Source of the DNA: Scopulibacillus daqui
GTDB lineage: Bacteria > Bacillota > Bacilli > Bacillales > Sporolactobacillaceae
NCBI RefSeq assembly: GCF_016908855.1
Contig: NZ_JAFBER010000010.1
Location: 1-64,000, forward strand
Direction: 5' to 3'
DNA: 64,000 nt
Part shown: in pieces, positions 51,599 through 59,809 of the stretch
How the letters are laid out: every line of letters begins with the position of its first letter
Numbering within the stretch: the stretch's first letter is position 1
Program-made: the position numbers and the translations under genes
Notes under the pieces: generated by a model
What the model was told of the DNA's origin: nothing
Databases searched by the model: none
The model's input: the letters and a program-made list of their open reading frames with translations, nothing else

Positions 51599-51628
51599 AA
51601 TTACGTAAAATTATTTTTTTACGCAATT
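51599..51628. other. Candidate XerS recombination site (dif-like inverted repeat)
   Basis: AATTACGTAAAA (51599-51610), centre TTATTT, TTTTACGCAATT (51617-51628): 12-bp arms with one mismatch around a 6-bp centre, the geometry of Xer sites. It lies 34 bp before the xerS start codon and covers the -35 element. difSL sites of streptococci have a comparable position. Recombination at this site is inferred; a simple operator is the alternative. Confidence 0.6.
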
Positions 51629-51723
51629 TATAATAACTGTATGCACAATATTCATAAAAGTTATTTTATTTATAATATGAAGAAATATCTATCTTTACTT
51701 TGGCCCCGCCCGTCATTTGAAAT

Positions 51724-53253
51724 CTAAGAAAATAAATCAACGCCCTCAGCTAATTGTCTTAATTTTGTTTTTAACACTTTGCCAACGCTGTTTCTCGGCA
51801 AAGCGTCAATAAAAATCACTTTGCGAGGTGTTTTATTTTTTGCCAAATGAGTCTGGCAAAATTGAATCAACTCAGCTTCTGTAATGTCAAAACCGGGATT
51901 CTTTACAACATACGCCAACACTTCTTCCCCCATTCTTTCATCGGGAACGCCGATGACAGCGGCTTCTGAAACCGCATGATGGCTGATCAGCAATTCTTCC
52001 AAATCCCGCGGATAAATATTAAATCCGCCGCGAATGATTAAATCTTTCTTGCGGTCGACGATGTAAAGATAACCGTCTTCATCTGCTCTTGCCAGGTCAC
52101 CGGTATGGAGCCAGCCGTCTTTTAATACTTTTTTCGTTTCTTCATCATTTTGAAAATAGCCCGGCGTCACGTTGTCTCCGCGGACAATCAGTTCACCAAT
52201 TTCCCCTGCCGGAAGCTCATGGCCTTTTTCATTAACAATGCGTATGTCAACGCCATTAATAGGAACGCCAACAGACCCTGGCTTATAAGGGAGTCCTTCG
52301 CGATGCGCTGTCACAATTGGCGCAGCTTCAGACAGACCGTATCCTTCAAGTACATCGGCATTGAATTTTTCTTTAAAAGCCCGAATGAGTGCCAGAGGCA
52401 TCGGCGCTGATCCTGAACTCACTTTTTTTAAGCTGGATAAATCGTATAAATCACTGTCTGAACTGGATAGCATGGCATGAACCATCGCCGGTACGGCGGA
52501 GAAACTGCGAACTTTATATGTTTCAATCGCTTTAAATACTTTAGAAACGTCAAACTTTGAAAATATGATCATTGAGCTGCCTGTTAGAAAACATATATTT
52601 GATGTTGTAAGGCCGTAGACATGGGCTAATGGCAAAACGCCAATTGTTGTTCCCCTTTCTTTATTATTTACAGCCGCGCTCTCAGCGTTTGAGTATAAAT
52701 TTTTATGCGTTAAACGAACGCCCTTAGGCTTTCCTGTTGTTCCAGAAGTATAAAGGACAACAGCTGTCTCATTTTCATCAATGCCTGTATCTCGCTCGCC
52801 TGAACTTTCAGTTCCATCAGCTAAAGCGGCCAATTCGTAAAAGCCGATAACATCATCAGCAACTTGATCAACGGTAATGATATATGGCTTCCTTTTGCTT
52901 TCTGATAAGCCTTCTTTTACTTTTGGCAAAATCTCAGAAGAAGTAATGACAGCCTTTGCTTCTGAATGGCCGGCAATATAGCCGATTTCTTTTCCATGAA
53001 GCAGATGCATGACAGGAACAATAATGGCGCCGATTCGAGCAATCGCTTGATAAGAAAATATCACCTCCGGCATGTTCGGCAGACAAACAATGACGCGATC
53101 GCCTCTGGAAATCCCTAAATGACGCAAGCCGGCAGCGCCTTTTTCAGCGTAATGCAATGTCTCCAGATTGCTGTATGAATGGTTTTTGAAATATAAAAAA
53201 GGGTATTCACCGAATGTTTTGATATTTTTCGTTAAAAGATCAGTCAGTAACAC
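51724..53253 (-). CDS. Acyl-CoA ligase (ANL superfamily), fatty acid type
   Basis: 509 residues. Motifs: VVLYTSGTTGKPKGVRLTH (P-loop), GYGLSEAAPIV, GDLARADEDGYLYIVDRKKD, GGFNIYPRDLEE and the catalytic lysine in PRNSVGKVLKTKL. It should activate a fatty or other carboxylic acid as CoA ester. GTG 53253 follows GGGGTG by six bases; an ATG at 53283 includes the ribosome binding site. Last gene of the minus-strand lipid cluster. Confidence 0.88.
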   Translation of the reverse strand: MLLTDLLTKNIKTFGEYPFLYFKNHSYSNLETLHYAEKGAAGLRHLGISRGDRVIVCLPNMPEVIFSYQAIARIGAIIVPVMHLLHGKEIGYIAGHSEAKAVITSSEILPKVKEGLSESKRKPYIITVDQVADDVIGFYELAALADGTESSGERDTGIDENETAVVLYTSGTTGKPKGVRLTHKNLYSNAESAAVNNKERGTTIGVLPLAHVYGLTTSNICFLTGSSMIIFSKFDVSKVFKAIETYKVRSFSAVPAMVHAMLSSSDSDLYDLSSLKKVSSGSAPMPLALIRAFKEKFNADVLEGYGLSEAAPIVTAHREGLPYKPGSVGVPINGVDIRIVNEKGHELPAGEIGELIVRGDNVTPGYFQNDEETKKVLKDGWLHTGDLARADEDGYLYIVDRKKDLIIRGGFNIYPRDLEELLISHHAVSEAAVIGVPDERMGEEVLAYVVKNPGFDITEAELIQFCQTHLAKNKTPRKVIFIDALPRNSVGKVLKTKLRQLAEGVDLFS

Positions 53254-53346
53254 TAATGTCACCCCTTCCCAGTTTAAATACATGCTTATAAAGAGGACAA
53301 AAAGGACTTCTTCTAAAAGTAAAAGCTTATTCAGTATAATAATCTT

Positions 53347-54516
53347 CTAATCCATTAATTCGCCAACCTTTACATACCCTTTTAACAGATTTCTAGAAAT
53401 GATATAACGTTGAATTTCATCGGTGCCTTCAAAAATTCTCCATAATCTCATTTCCCGGTACCATCTTTCAATCGGCAATTCTTTCGTATACCCCATACCG
53501 CCGTGGATTTGTAAAACTCTGTCCACAACCCTGTTAGCCATATTTGTCCCGTACAATTTTGCCATTGATGCCATATGTCTGTTGTCTTTACCCTTCTCCG
53601 CCAACCAAGCCGCCCGAAAAACCAGCCATTTTGCTGCTTCTATTTCAACCGCAGAATCCGCGATCATCCATTGAATAGCCTGGCGTTCAGCAATCGGCTT
53701 CCCAAATGTCACCCGTGATTTCGACTGATCGATGCCCATTTGCAAAAGCCGCTCCGCAGCACCTACACCGCGCGCCGGAATCATCCAACGGCCTTGCCCG
53801 ATCCATTTCATGCCGAGATTAAAGCCCCCGCCTAATTCACCAAGAATATTTTCTTCGGGAACACGGACATTTTCAAAAACTAATGAAGCCGGTCCCCACT
53901 CTCCCATTGTTTGAATATATTCGGATCGCCACCCCATATCGCGGTCTACAAGGAAACATGTGACACCGCCGCGGGCGCCTTTTTCTTTATCAGTTACGGC
54001 AAACACCATAGCAAAATCAGCTTCATTGCCGTTTGTGATAAATATTTTTTCACCATTTAAAACCCAATGTTTTCCGTCTTTAACGGCTGACATACTAATA
54101 TTCGCAGCATCTGAGCCTGCTGACGGCTCGGTTAAAGCAAAACAAGATTTCCTCTCACTGTTAATCACAGGCAGCAAGTATTTCTTTTTTTGTTCCTCAT
54201 TGCAATAATAAAGAATGTTATCAGCTGAACCGCCAAAATTAAAAGGCACGAATGTACGTCCCAGTTCCATTTGGATGAGCGCTGTCATCACTGGCCCCAG
54301 GTTCGCGCCGCCGTATTCTTCAGGCGTATTAATGCCCCAAAATCCAAGTTCTTTGGCTTTCAATTGCAAATCTTTAATCTCTTCATCGCTCATTCCCGGC
54401 TTTCCTGCTCGTTCATTACGCAGGACTTTCTGCTCATAAGGCATCAATTCATTCTTAACAAAATTTCGGACTGTTTTTTGAACCATCTTTTGCTCTTCTG
54501 TTAAAGTAAATTCCAT
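53347..54516 (-). CDS. Acyl-CoA dehydrogenase
   Basis: 389 residues. Family signatures CFALTEPSAGSDAANISM (FAD and substrate region), GMKWIGQGRWMIPARGVGAAE, and the C-terminal QIHGGMGYTKELPIERWYRE and RIFEGTDEIQRYIISRNL. The base glutamate of most short/medium-chain members lies in the last motif region (FEGTDE). It forms the trans-2 double bond in acyl-CoA. ATG 54516 follows GGGGGAGG. Confidence 0.92.
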   Translation of the reverse strand: MEFTLTEEQKMVQKTVRNFVKNELMPYEQKVLRNERAGKPGMSDEEIKDLQLKAKELGFWGINTPEEYGGANLGPVMTALIQMELGRTFVPFNFGGSADNILYYCNEEQKKKYLLPVINSERKSCFALTEPSAGSDAANISMSAVKDGKHWVLNGEKIFITNGNEADFAMVFAVTDKEKGARGGVTCFLVDRDMGWRSEYIQTMGEWGPASLVFENVRVPEENILGELGGGFNLGMKWIGQGRWMIPARGVGAAERLLQMGIDQSKSRVTFGKPIAERQAIQWMIADSAVEIEAAKWLVFRAAWLAEKGKDNRHMASMAKLYGTNMANRVVDRVLQIHGGMGYTKELPIERWYREMRLWRIFEGTDEIQRYIISRNLLKGYVKVGELMD

Positions 54517-54658
54517 ATCAATCAACCTCCCCCGCATCTGTTCATTATTCTTTTAATCCTAAACTCTCCTTCTGTTTTTTTCTTGTGAAAAGGACCGCCC
54601 GCTTGAAATGGCGGGCGGTCAGACCCCGAATCTCATCATCTTGCAACATTCTTCAGCA

Positions 54659-55123
54659 TTAAGTTAAATTTTGAGTCGCCTCAAATGCTGTAGGCACTCG
54701 AGTTCCCGCACGAAGAAATTCAACAAAAAAGTAAATGCCGCGAAAATAACCATGGAGATTTCCTTGTAATAGCCTTAGTTTGCGATACATTAAGTTTTGC
54801 GTAATCTCCCGCTTGCCTTTAATGATCTCAAACCAATCATCCTTACTGCCGCCTAAAATAAAATCAGCTGTACCGCGTTCTTCTTCTGTTCCAAGATGTG
54901 AATCCGCCACTTCTCCTTTTTTTAAATCAAAATACGCATAACGATCTAAGTGATTTTGTTCTGTCAGTACAAGAGCCAGACGGATATCCATCTTTTCCTT
55001 GCATGTTTCTATCCATTGCCAGTAATGATCATCAACAGCTTGTCTTCTCTCCAAACTGGGACCTTTTTTTACTTCACTTGAAAATTGTTCAACCCATTCA
55101 TTGCTAAACAGCTGATATGACAT
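54659..55123 (-). CDS. SCP2-like sterol/lipid carrier domain protein
   Basis: 154 residues. The pattern of an SCP2-type lipid-binding domain is visible: an early FSSEVKKGPSLERRQAVDDHYW, GTADFILGGSKDDWFEIIKGK, and a late helix MYRKLRLLQGNLHGYFRGIYF. It may carry a lipid between enzymes of the cluster. AAAGGAG precedes the ATG. Assignment is by pattern and context, moderate confidence. Confidence 0.65.
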   Translation of the reverse strand: MSYQLFSNEWVEQFSSEVKKGPSLERRQAVDDHYWQWIETCKEKMDIRLALVLTEQNHLDRYAYFDLKKGEVADSHLGTEEERGTADFILGGSKDDWFEIIKGKREITQNLMYRKLRLLQGNLHGYFRGIYFFVEFLRAGTRVPTAFEATQNLT

Positions 55124-55146
55124 TTTATCCCTTCTCCTTTCATCTA

Positions 55147-56112
55147 TTAACCGCCGGCAGCCGCTTCAGGTTCAATTTCCTCCAGCTTTTTTTGTATTTC
55201 GTCTGGAATAGGAAGGTTGATCATCTTGAATTTTTTTTGTAAATTTTTCATCATAATACCTTTTAAGGCATCCCTCTCTAATCCAAGTGAAGCGAACTCG
55301 ATTTTTTGCGTATAAGTGCTGCTTATTGTAAGCATGGTTTCAATAGTGTCATAAACTGCAGTTTTTAGAGAAGGATCATCATTGATCAGCTCTCTGAGCA
55401 GATTCATCCCAAATTGGACATGACGAGATTCATCTCTTGTTGTCGCAAGAAAGCCTTTATGAAATGATGGCAATACATGATTTTCTTTACAAAAGCTTAA
55501 TGTGATTTTCATGACGCTTAGGGCAAGAACGCCTTCAATCCACATTTGATAATTGGTCAATGCGGAGACAAGCAGCCGTCTGTCATGAGGACGAAGCCGG
55601 ATTTCGTCAACAAGATATGCAAGAAAGCCAAACGAGCCAATGAACGTTTCACTCATATAATCAAAAGATTTGTCAAGTGTTTCCTCCATATCCTGCGCGT
55701 CTAAGCCGATCGCTTCCCTGTAAAAACGGTCAAAAAAGATGGTATGCCGAGCCTCATCTTCAAGATGGCTGGCCATGAACATCTTATGCTCATCCTTCGG
55801 CATCGCTGATATCATGGGTATAACATCAACAGCAACTTGACGTTCCCCATGATGAAACCCTGTCGCTATACTGAGAAAGCTTTTGCGCTGGTCATCTGAA
55901 AGTTTCTCATTCCAATCAACCCGATCCTGGGAAAAGTCCAATTCATGAACACGCCAACGCTGTTTTTCAAATTTTTTGTGAAGCTCAAGCGGATAATTTT
56001 GATCTACTTTCTGTAAGCCTTTATGGACATAATCAATGACATGATCTACATGAAAATCAGTATGTAATGAATCAATACTGACCCTTTCAATTTTTTCAAG
56101 GCTATCCGTCAC
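55147..56112 (-). CDS. R2-like ligand-binding oxidase (R2lox), Mn/Fe type
   Basis: 321 residues, ferritin-like fold. Metal ligands by position: Glu90 (GERQVA), Glu120 and His123 (HLEDEARH), Glu193 (NYQMWIEGVL), and Glu/His in TRDESRHVQFG. The residues forming the valine-tyrosine ether cross-link in characterised R2lox proteins are both present: Val93 (three after Glu90) and Tyr188 (five before Glu193). Such proteins bind a fatty-acid-like ligand and a Mn/Fe cofactor and catalyse two-electron oxidation chemistry. The start has GGAGGG upstream. Lies in a lipid-oxidation operon. Confidence 0.9.
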   Translation of the reverse strand: MTDSLEKIERVSIDSLHTDFHVDHVIDYVHKGLQKVDQNYPLELHKKFEKQRWRVHELDFSQDRVDWNEKLSDDQRKSFLSIATGFHHGERQVAVDVIPMISAMPKDEHKMFMASHLEDEARHTIFFDRFYREAIGLDAQDMEETLDKSFDYMSETFIGSFGFLAYLVDEIRLRPHDRRLLVSALTNYQMWIEGVLALSVMKITLSFCKENHVLPSFHKGFLATTRDESRHVQFGMNLLRELINDDPSLKTAVYDTIETMLTISSTYTQKIEFASLGLERDALKGIMMKNLQKKFKMINLPIPDEIQKKLEEIEPEAAAGG

Positions 56113-56148
56113 GTTTTTCCCTCCTTCATATTTCTTTGAGACATAAAT

Positions 56149-57186
56149 TTACCATTGCGTAACAATCGAAGCCCCCACTGTTTGAAATTCAGTCATTGCT
56201 TCAATCTCTTTTCCCGCTTCTTCAATAGATATGCGCTTTGTTACTAATAAACCTGGATTAAGCTTCCCGGCTGCTACCAACTGCAGCATCGTTGGATAAT
56301 AAGGCGCGGGCATGCCGAGTGAACCAATAAATTGAATTTGTTTAAAAACAATATAATCTGTCGGAAGGGCTGTCATTTTATTTTCCGATGAAGCAATGCC
56401 CAATTGTAAGTGGCGGCCGCGCTTTCTTAATGATAAGAGAGCGTTTAAAATCGTATCGGAAATACCCAGCGCGTCAACGGATACATGCGCCCCGCCCTTT
56501 GTCAGTTCTTTAATCGCTTGAGGAGCATTTTGTTCTTTGCTATTAATAGCGTGAGCTGCTCCAAGCTTTTTCGCTAATGCCAGCTTTTCAGGCATGATGT
56601 CAACAGCTATAGGAATGGCGCCCGCGGCACTGGCTATATGAATGGCTGACAGCCCGACACCGCCGCAGCCGTGTACGGCAACCCACTCGCCTGGCCGAAC
56701 TTTCGCCTGTTCAATTAAACCATAATACGCCGTCATAAAACGGCAGCCGATACTCGCACCTGCCTCAAAGGAAATGTCATCGGACAATTCAACGAGATTA
56801 GTATCGGCATTAGGGATCGCAGCATAACGTCCGTATCCGCCCCAATAATGAAAACCAGGCATTTTGCTGTGGTCGCAAATATTATGATGTCCGGCTAAAC
56901 ATTCCGGGCAAGTCCCATCCCCTTGCGAAAAAGGCACAATCACTCTGTCTCCCTTTTTAAAACGCTTTACTTCTTTGCCTGCCTCTTCAACAACACCAAC
57001 AAATTCATGCCCAAGAACAAACGGCAGTGACGCCACTTCGATATCTCCCATCCAGGCGTGCCAATCGCTGCGGCAAACGCCATTGGCTTCAACTCGAATA
57101 ATCGCTCCTTTAACATCAATAACCGGGTCAGGAACATCGCGGACAACAAGCGGTTGCCGCAGCCCTTCCATAACAGCAGCTTTCAT
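56149..57186 (-). CDS. Zinc-dependent alcohol dehydrogenase
   Basis: 345 residues of the medium-chain dehydrogenase family. Catalytic zinc: Cys in EANGVCRSDWHAW, GHEFVGVVEEAG; structural zinc: CPECLAGHHNICDHSKMPGF (C-x2-C type). NAD-binding: VHGCGGVGLSAIHIA. It oxidises an alcohol to an aldehyde or ketone. ATG 57186 follows AAAGGATGGG. First gene of the minus-strand cluster; a TetR-type palindrome lies about 300 bp upstream. Confidence 0.9.
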   Translation of the reverse strand: MKAAVMEGLRQPLVVRDVPDPVIDVKGAIIRVEANGVCRSDWHAWMGDIEVASLPFVLGHEFVGVVEEAGKEVKRFKKGDRVIVPFSQGDGTCPECLAGHHNICDHSKMPGFHYWGGYGRYAAIPNADTNLVELSDDISFEAGASIGCRFMTAYYGLIEQAKVRPGEWVAVHGCGGVGLSAIHIASAAGAIPIAVDIMPEKLALAKKLGAAHAINSKEQNAPQAIKELTKGGAHVSVDALGISDTILNALLSLRKRGRHLQLGIASSENKMTALPTDYIVFKQIQFIGSLGMPAPYYPTMLQLVAAGKLNPGLLVTKRISIEEAGKEIEAMTEFQTVGASIVTQW

Positions 57187-57482
57187 TTTCCCATCCTTTC
57201 TGACTTTAATCATAAATTCCTTTTAACTCTATTAATTATTGGTGTGAATGATTCAGATTAACTAGAGCAGATATTTAAAAGGTTATGAGTAAGTTGTTGT
57301 TTTTAGTTCCACTTATAAACAAAATGCTCCATAATTGTTCTGAACAAGCGTAATGGCTGATTTCAAAATGGCTTTTCAATCTTCAATTCGGATAAATGTT
57401 CAACCGTCATTTTTGTGTGCCGATTTGTTTCTTCTCTTTTATGAACAAACCTTTTAAGAGAAAGCTTCCGCATGCCACTGCC

Positions 57483-57500
57483 ATACCAACTGGTTAGTAT
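57483..57500. promoter_or_regulatory. TetR-type operator, copy 1
   Basis: ATACCAACTGGTTAGTAT, an 18-bp palindrome with one mismatched pair (half-sites ATACCAAC and ATACTAAC). It lies upstream of the minus-strand dehydrogenase cluster, where a weak promoter (TTGTAA, 16 bp, TACTAA) overlaps it. Confidence 0.6.
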
Positions 57501-57694
57501 TCAATTAAAATTCTATTACAATTATTTAGAAAATTCAATCCCAAATATGAACTGCTGCTATGAACATCAACAAACCTGTTCTTTAGAAAAGCCTTTCTAT
57601 CCCCTTTAAAAATACACCTTGGCTTTACTGCAAACATCATATCAAAAAATGATGTGCTGTTATGAAAAAGCCCAATCACAACATATCCTTATAC

Positions 57695-57712
57695 ATACCT
57701 AATGGTTAGTAT
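57695..57712. promoter_or_regulatory. TetR-type operator, copy 2
   Basis: ATACCTAATGGTTAGTAT, 16 of 18 bases identical to copy 1. TATAAT directly follows at 57715-57720, so a bound repressor would cover the promoter of the gene at 57851. No tetR gene is in the window. Confidence 0.6.
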
Positions 57713-57850
57713 GTTATAATCATACAAATATTATCTTAAAATAAAAATGATTAACATTAATCCAGAAAATAAAATTTAAAAATTGCGATAAGTTAATTTC
57801 AAGCTATAATAGTGTAAAACGGCATCTTATTAATTAGGAGAGAAATCTAT

Positions 57851-58840
57851 ATGGGATATAAACAAATAGGTCCGATTTTCATTTTGACCGGTAAAAATAA
57901 CAGCCACGTGCCATATTGCACATCACTGTTAATCAATGGCGATAATGAAACTATCCTCATTGATTGCGGCGGCGGCCAGGCCGTTTTTGACGAGATAAAT
58001 AAACACTATACGGTTGATAAAATTTATTTAACCCATTACCATCTTGATCATATTTGGGGGGCTTATTTATTTGATCGTGCAGAAATCTTTATTAATCCGT
58101 ACGACTTAAAAAAATTGACAGACCCGTTTGAACTCGCTAAGGCTAACGGCGTAGAAACCTTATACGGCAGTCAAGGCGCAGAAAAATGGGTTCAAAAACA
58201 AATCACAAGCAAAAAAACGCTTATTGATAAAGATCATCCAAGCTGGGGGCCTGTTATAGGCATTGCTAAACACAGCTATTCATATGGACAGCCGATAAAC
58301 ATCGCTGGAACGACAATGACTGTGATCCATACACCCGGGCATACGGAAGGGTTTTGCTGCCCGTACTTTCCCGAATACGGCGTCCTCTTTGCGGGAGATT
58401 ATGATTTAACGTCATTTGGACCTTGGTATAATGATGCCGATTCAGATATCGACCAATTCATTGAATCATCTCAAAAAACATTAGAAACAGATGCCAAATA
58501 TTTTGTCACCGCCCACCATAAAGGGATATTCGAAAGAAAAGCATACGAAGTGTGTTTGTATACTTACATTGATAAAATTTATGAACGCGAAGAAAAAGTT
58601 AAAAAAGCCATTCAGCAAGGCATCCGTCCCAAAGATATCGTCTATCAAGAAGTCTTTTATTTTCTCATCAACCATAAGAGAAACAAACATCTTGTAAATT
58701 CTGAGATTATCGGAATCGCTAAACATATTGAACGATTAATCAAACAAGGATATGAATTCGAAGATTATTATCAGGATTATATCACGTATTATCAAATTCA
58801 GCCGGATGCATTAAACTACCGCAGCGAACCGGTAAAATAA
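57851..58840 (+). CDS. Metallo-beta-lactamase-fold hydrolase
   Basis: 329 residues. The zinc motif THYHLDHIWG (HxHxDH) and later ligands in HTPGHTEGF and GDYD are clear, with a final histidine in VTAHHKG. The C-terminal 80 residues are helical. Could hydrolyse a thioester, lactone or ester; its shared operator with the lipid cluster suggests an acyl-thioester or related substrate. TAGGAGAG precedes the ATG. Confidence 0.88.
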   Translation: MGYKQIGPIFILTGKNNSHVPYCTSLLINGDNETILIDCGGGQAVFDEINKHYTVDKIYLTHYHLDHIWGAYLFDRAEIFINPYDLKKLTDPFELAKANGVETLYGSQGAEKWVQKQITSKKTLIDKDHPSWGPVIGIAKHSYSYGQPINIAGTTMTVIHTPGHTEGFCCPYFPEYGVLFAGDYDLTSFGPWYNDADSDIDQFIESSQKTLETDAKYFVTAHHKGIFERKAYEVCLYTYIDKIYEREEKVKKAIQQGIRPKDIVYQEVFYFLINHKRNKHLVNSEIIGIAKHIERLIKQGYEFEDYYQDYITYYQIQPDALNYRSEPVK

Positions 58841-58877
58841 CAAAAAAATCTGTCCAATGAATCCATGGGCAGAAATG

Positions 58878-58912
58878 GGCGATGGGATTGTACTTTATCC
58901 TGTCGCCTTTTT
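58878..58912 (+). terminator. Terminator of the metallo-hydrolase gene
   Basis: GGCGA / TCGCC with an inner GGAT / ATCC, followed by TTTTT. Confidence 0.7.
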
Positions 58913-59049
58913 CTCATATTGGGATTGTCGGCTTTATTCCAGTTATGCCCGATATTTTGAATAGAATTTGAACAACGTAATAAAAGCATTGCGCTATTCA
59001 GTCGGGTAATGTAGCTTAATGATGAAAATAGAATACAGGAGGAATTATA

Positions 59050-59252
59050 GTGAAAAAATCGCATTTAGTTTTGCGGCTCTATTCCTAGTTATCGCCTTAT
59101 CAGCTTGCGGTAGCAATAAAGCGGCTAGCGAAGAAGAACAAACGAAGGCAAATGTAGAGGATATGAGTGAGACTTATGAAGATTATGTATATCATATCCT
59201 CAAAATTCTAAAATTGCAAGGGGGCAATGCTTTTGAATTTGAAAACAATTAG
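59050..59252 (+). pseudogene. Small lipoprotein with an N-terminal frameshift in A6
   Basis: GTG 59050 with a good AGGAGG upstream begins a signal sequence but goes out of frame after KK. With one extra A in the run at 59053-59058 it reads MKKIAFSFAALFLVIALSAC, a complete lipoprotein signal with lipobox LSAC. The mature part is acidic: SEEEQTKANVEDMSETYED. Alternatively ATG 59019 or 59022 starts the downstream frame directly, but without a ribosome binding site. Family unknown. Confidence 0.55.
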
Positions 59253-59331
59253 GTTAATAATAGTTATTGCTGGTTTAGCAATGAGTATTGCTAATTTGGT
59301 TATTTCTTCCAAAATAAACCGCGGGAGATGA
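59233..59331 (+). CDS. Small single-span membrane peptide
   Basis: 32 residues from TTG 59233 (AAGGGGG eight bases upstream); ATG 59227 is also possible but too close to that site. One hydrophobic helix, LIIVIAGLAMSIANLVI, between basic ends (KTIR and KINRGR). It overlaps the end of the lipoprotein frame and the stop lies 7 bases before the next gene. Probably real by ribosome binding site and position; function unknown. Confidence 0.45.
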   Translation: MNLKTIRLIIVIAGLAMSIANLVISSKINRGR

Positions 59332-59337
59332 TGAATA

Positions 59338-59520
59338 ATGACAAAACCGTTATCCTTTCGATTTTCCGATGACTTTGTAACACTTCTTAGGACGTGGGCA
59401 TTCGTGACTGGTCAAGATCAAAGAGGATTATTAGAACGTGCTTTTCATGAGTATGCTGAAAAACATCCTGATATTAAAGAAAAGGTCGAAAAGATTATAG
59501 AGATTAATAAAAACAAATGA
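59338..59520 (+). CDS. Small predicted helical protein
   Basis: 60 residues: PLSFRFSDDFVTLLRTWAFV, then GQDQRGLLERAFHEYAEKHP and a basic tail. A beta strand followed by two helices resembles ribbon-helix-helix DNA-binding proteins, but the match is by shape only. GGGAGATGA precedes the ATG. Forms a tight three-gene string with the lipoprotein and membrane peptide. Confidence 0.6.
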   Translation: MTKPLSFRFSDDFVTLLRTWAFVTGQDQRGLLERAFHEYAEKHPDIKEKVEKIIEINKNK

Positions 59521-59532
59521 CGCCAATAAATG

Positions 59533-59567
59533 CCCTGCATCTAAAAAATGATGCGGGGTATTATTTT
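59533..59567 (+). terminator. Terminator of the small-protein string
   Basis: CCCTGCATC / GATGCGGGG around TAAAAAAT, then TATTATTTT. Confidence 0.75.
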
Positions 59568-59626
59568 GCAGAGTTATACAAACAAATTGCTTGACACAAT
59601 TTATTGTGTTTTATTCTATCAATCCC

Positions 59627-59750
59627 TTGTTGTACCGATTGCTGAAGCCGGGTTAAAGCAACAGAAATCATTGATGAGTTTAATGGGTTAAGCAATGTGC
59701 CGAGGCCTAATGCTGGTCTCTTAAAAGAGCAGCATGAAAAAACAATTTAA
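59627..59750 (+). pseudogene. C-terminal gene fragment with a frameshift
   Basis: The stretch VVPIAEAG in one frame continues, after one added base near 59651, as VKATEIIDEFNGLSNVPRPN and AGLLKEQHEKTI, ending TAA 59748-59750. Well-formed protein text, but no start and no family I recognise. Confidence 0.35.
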
Positions 59751-59752
59751 AA

Positions 59753-59803
59753 ACTCCTTCCAGCCAACAGTCTAATATTGACAACTGCTGCTTAGAAGGA
59801 GTA
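59753..59803 (-). terminator. Terminator of the LysM hydrolase gene
   Basis: On the minus strand ACTCCTTC pairs with GAAGGAGT, with an inner CAGCAGT / ACTGTTG helix, followed by TTTTAAATTGTTTTTT. Confidence 0.75.
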
Positions 59804-59809
59804 TCTCAT

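Larger units (their letters stand above)
57187..57850. other. Divergent intergenic region of the lipid cluster
   Basis: 664 bases without a supported gene, between the divergently transcribed dehydrogenase cluster and the metallo-hydrolase gene. It carries the two palindromic operators described separately. The middle (57501-57694) shows broken, low-quality frames only. Confidence 0.6.

Noticed and set aside
59591-59619. TTGACA at 59591 with a downstream TATTCT as a promoter
   Set aside because: Spacing is 15 bp and no intact gene follows; only a C-terminal gene fragment lies there.
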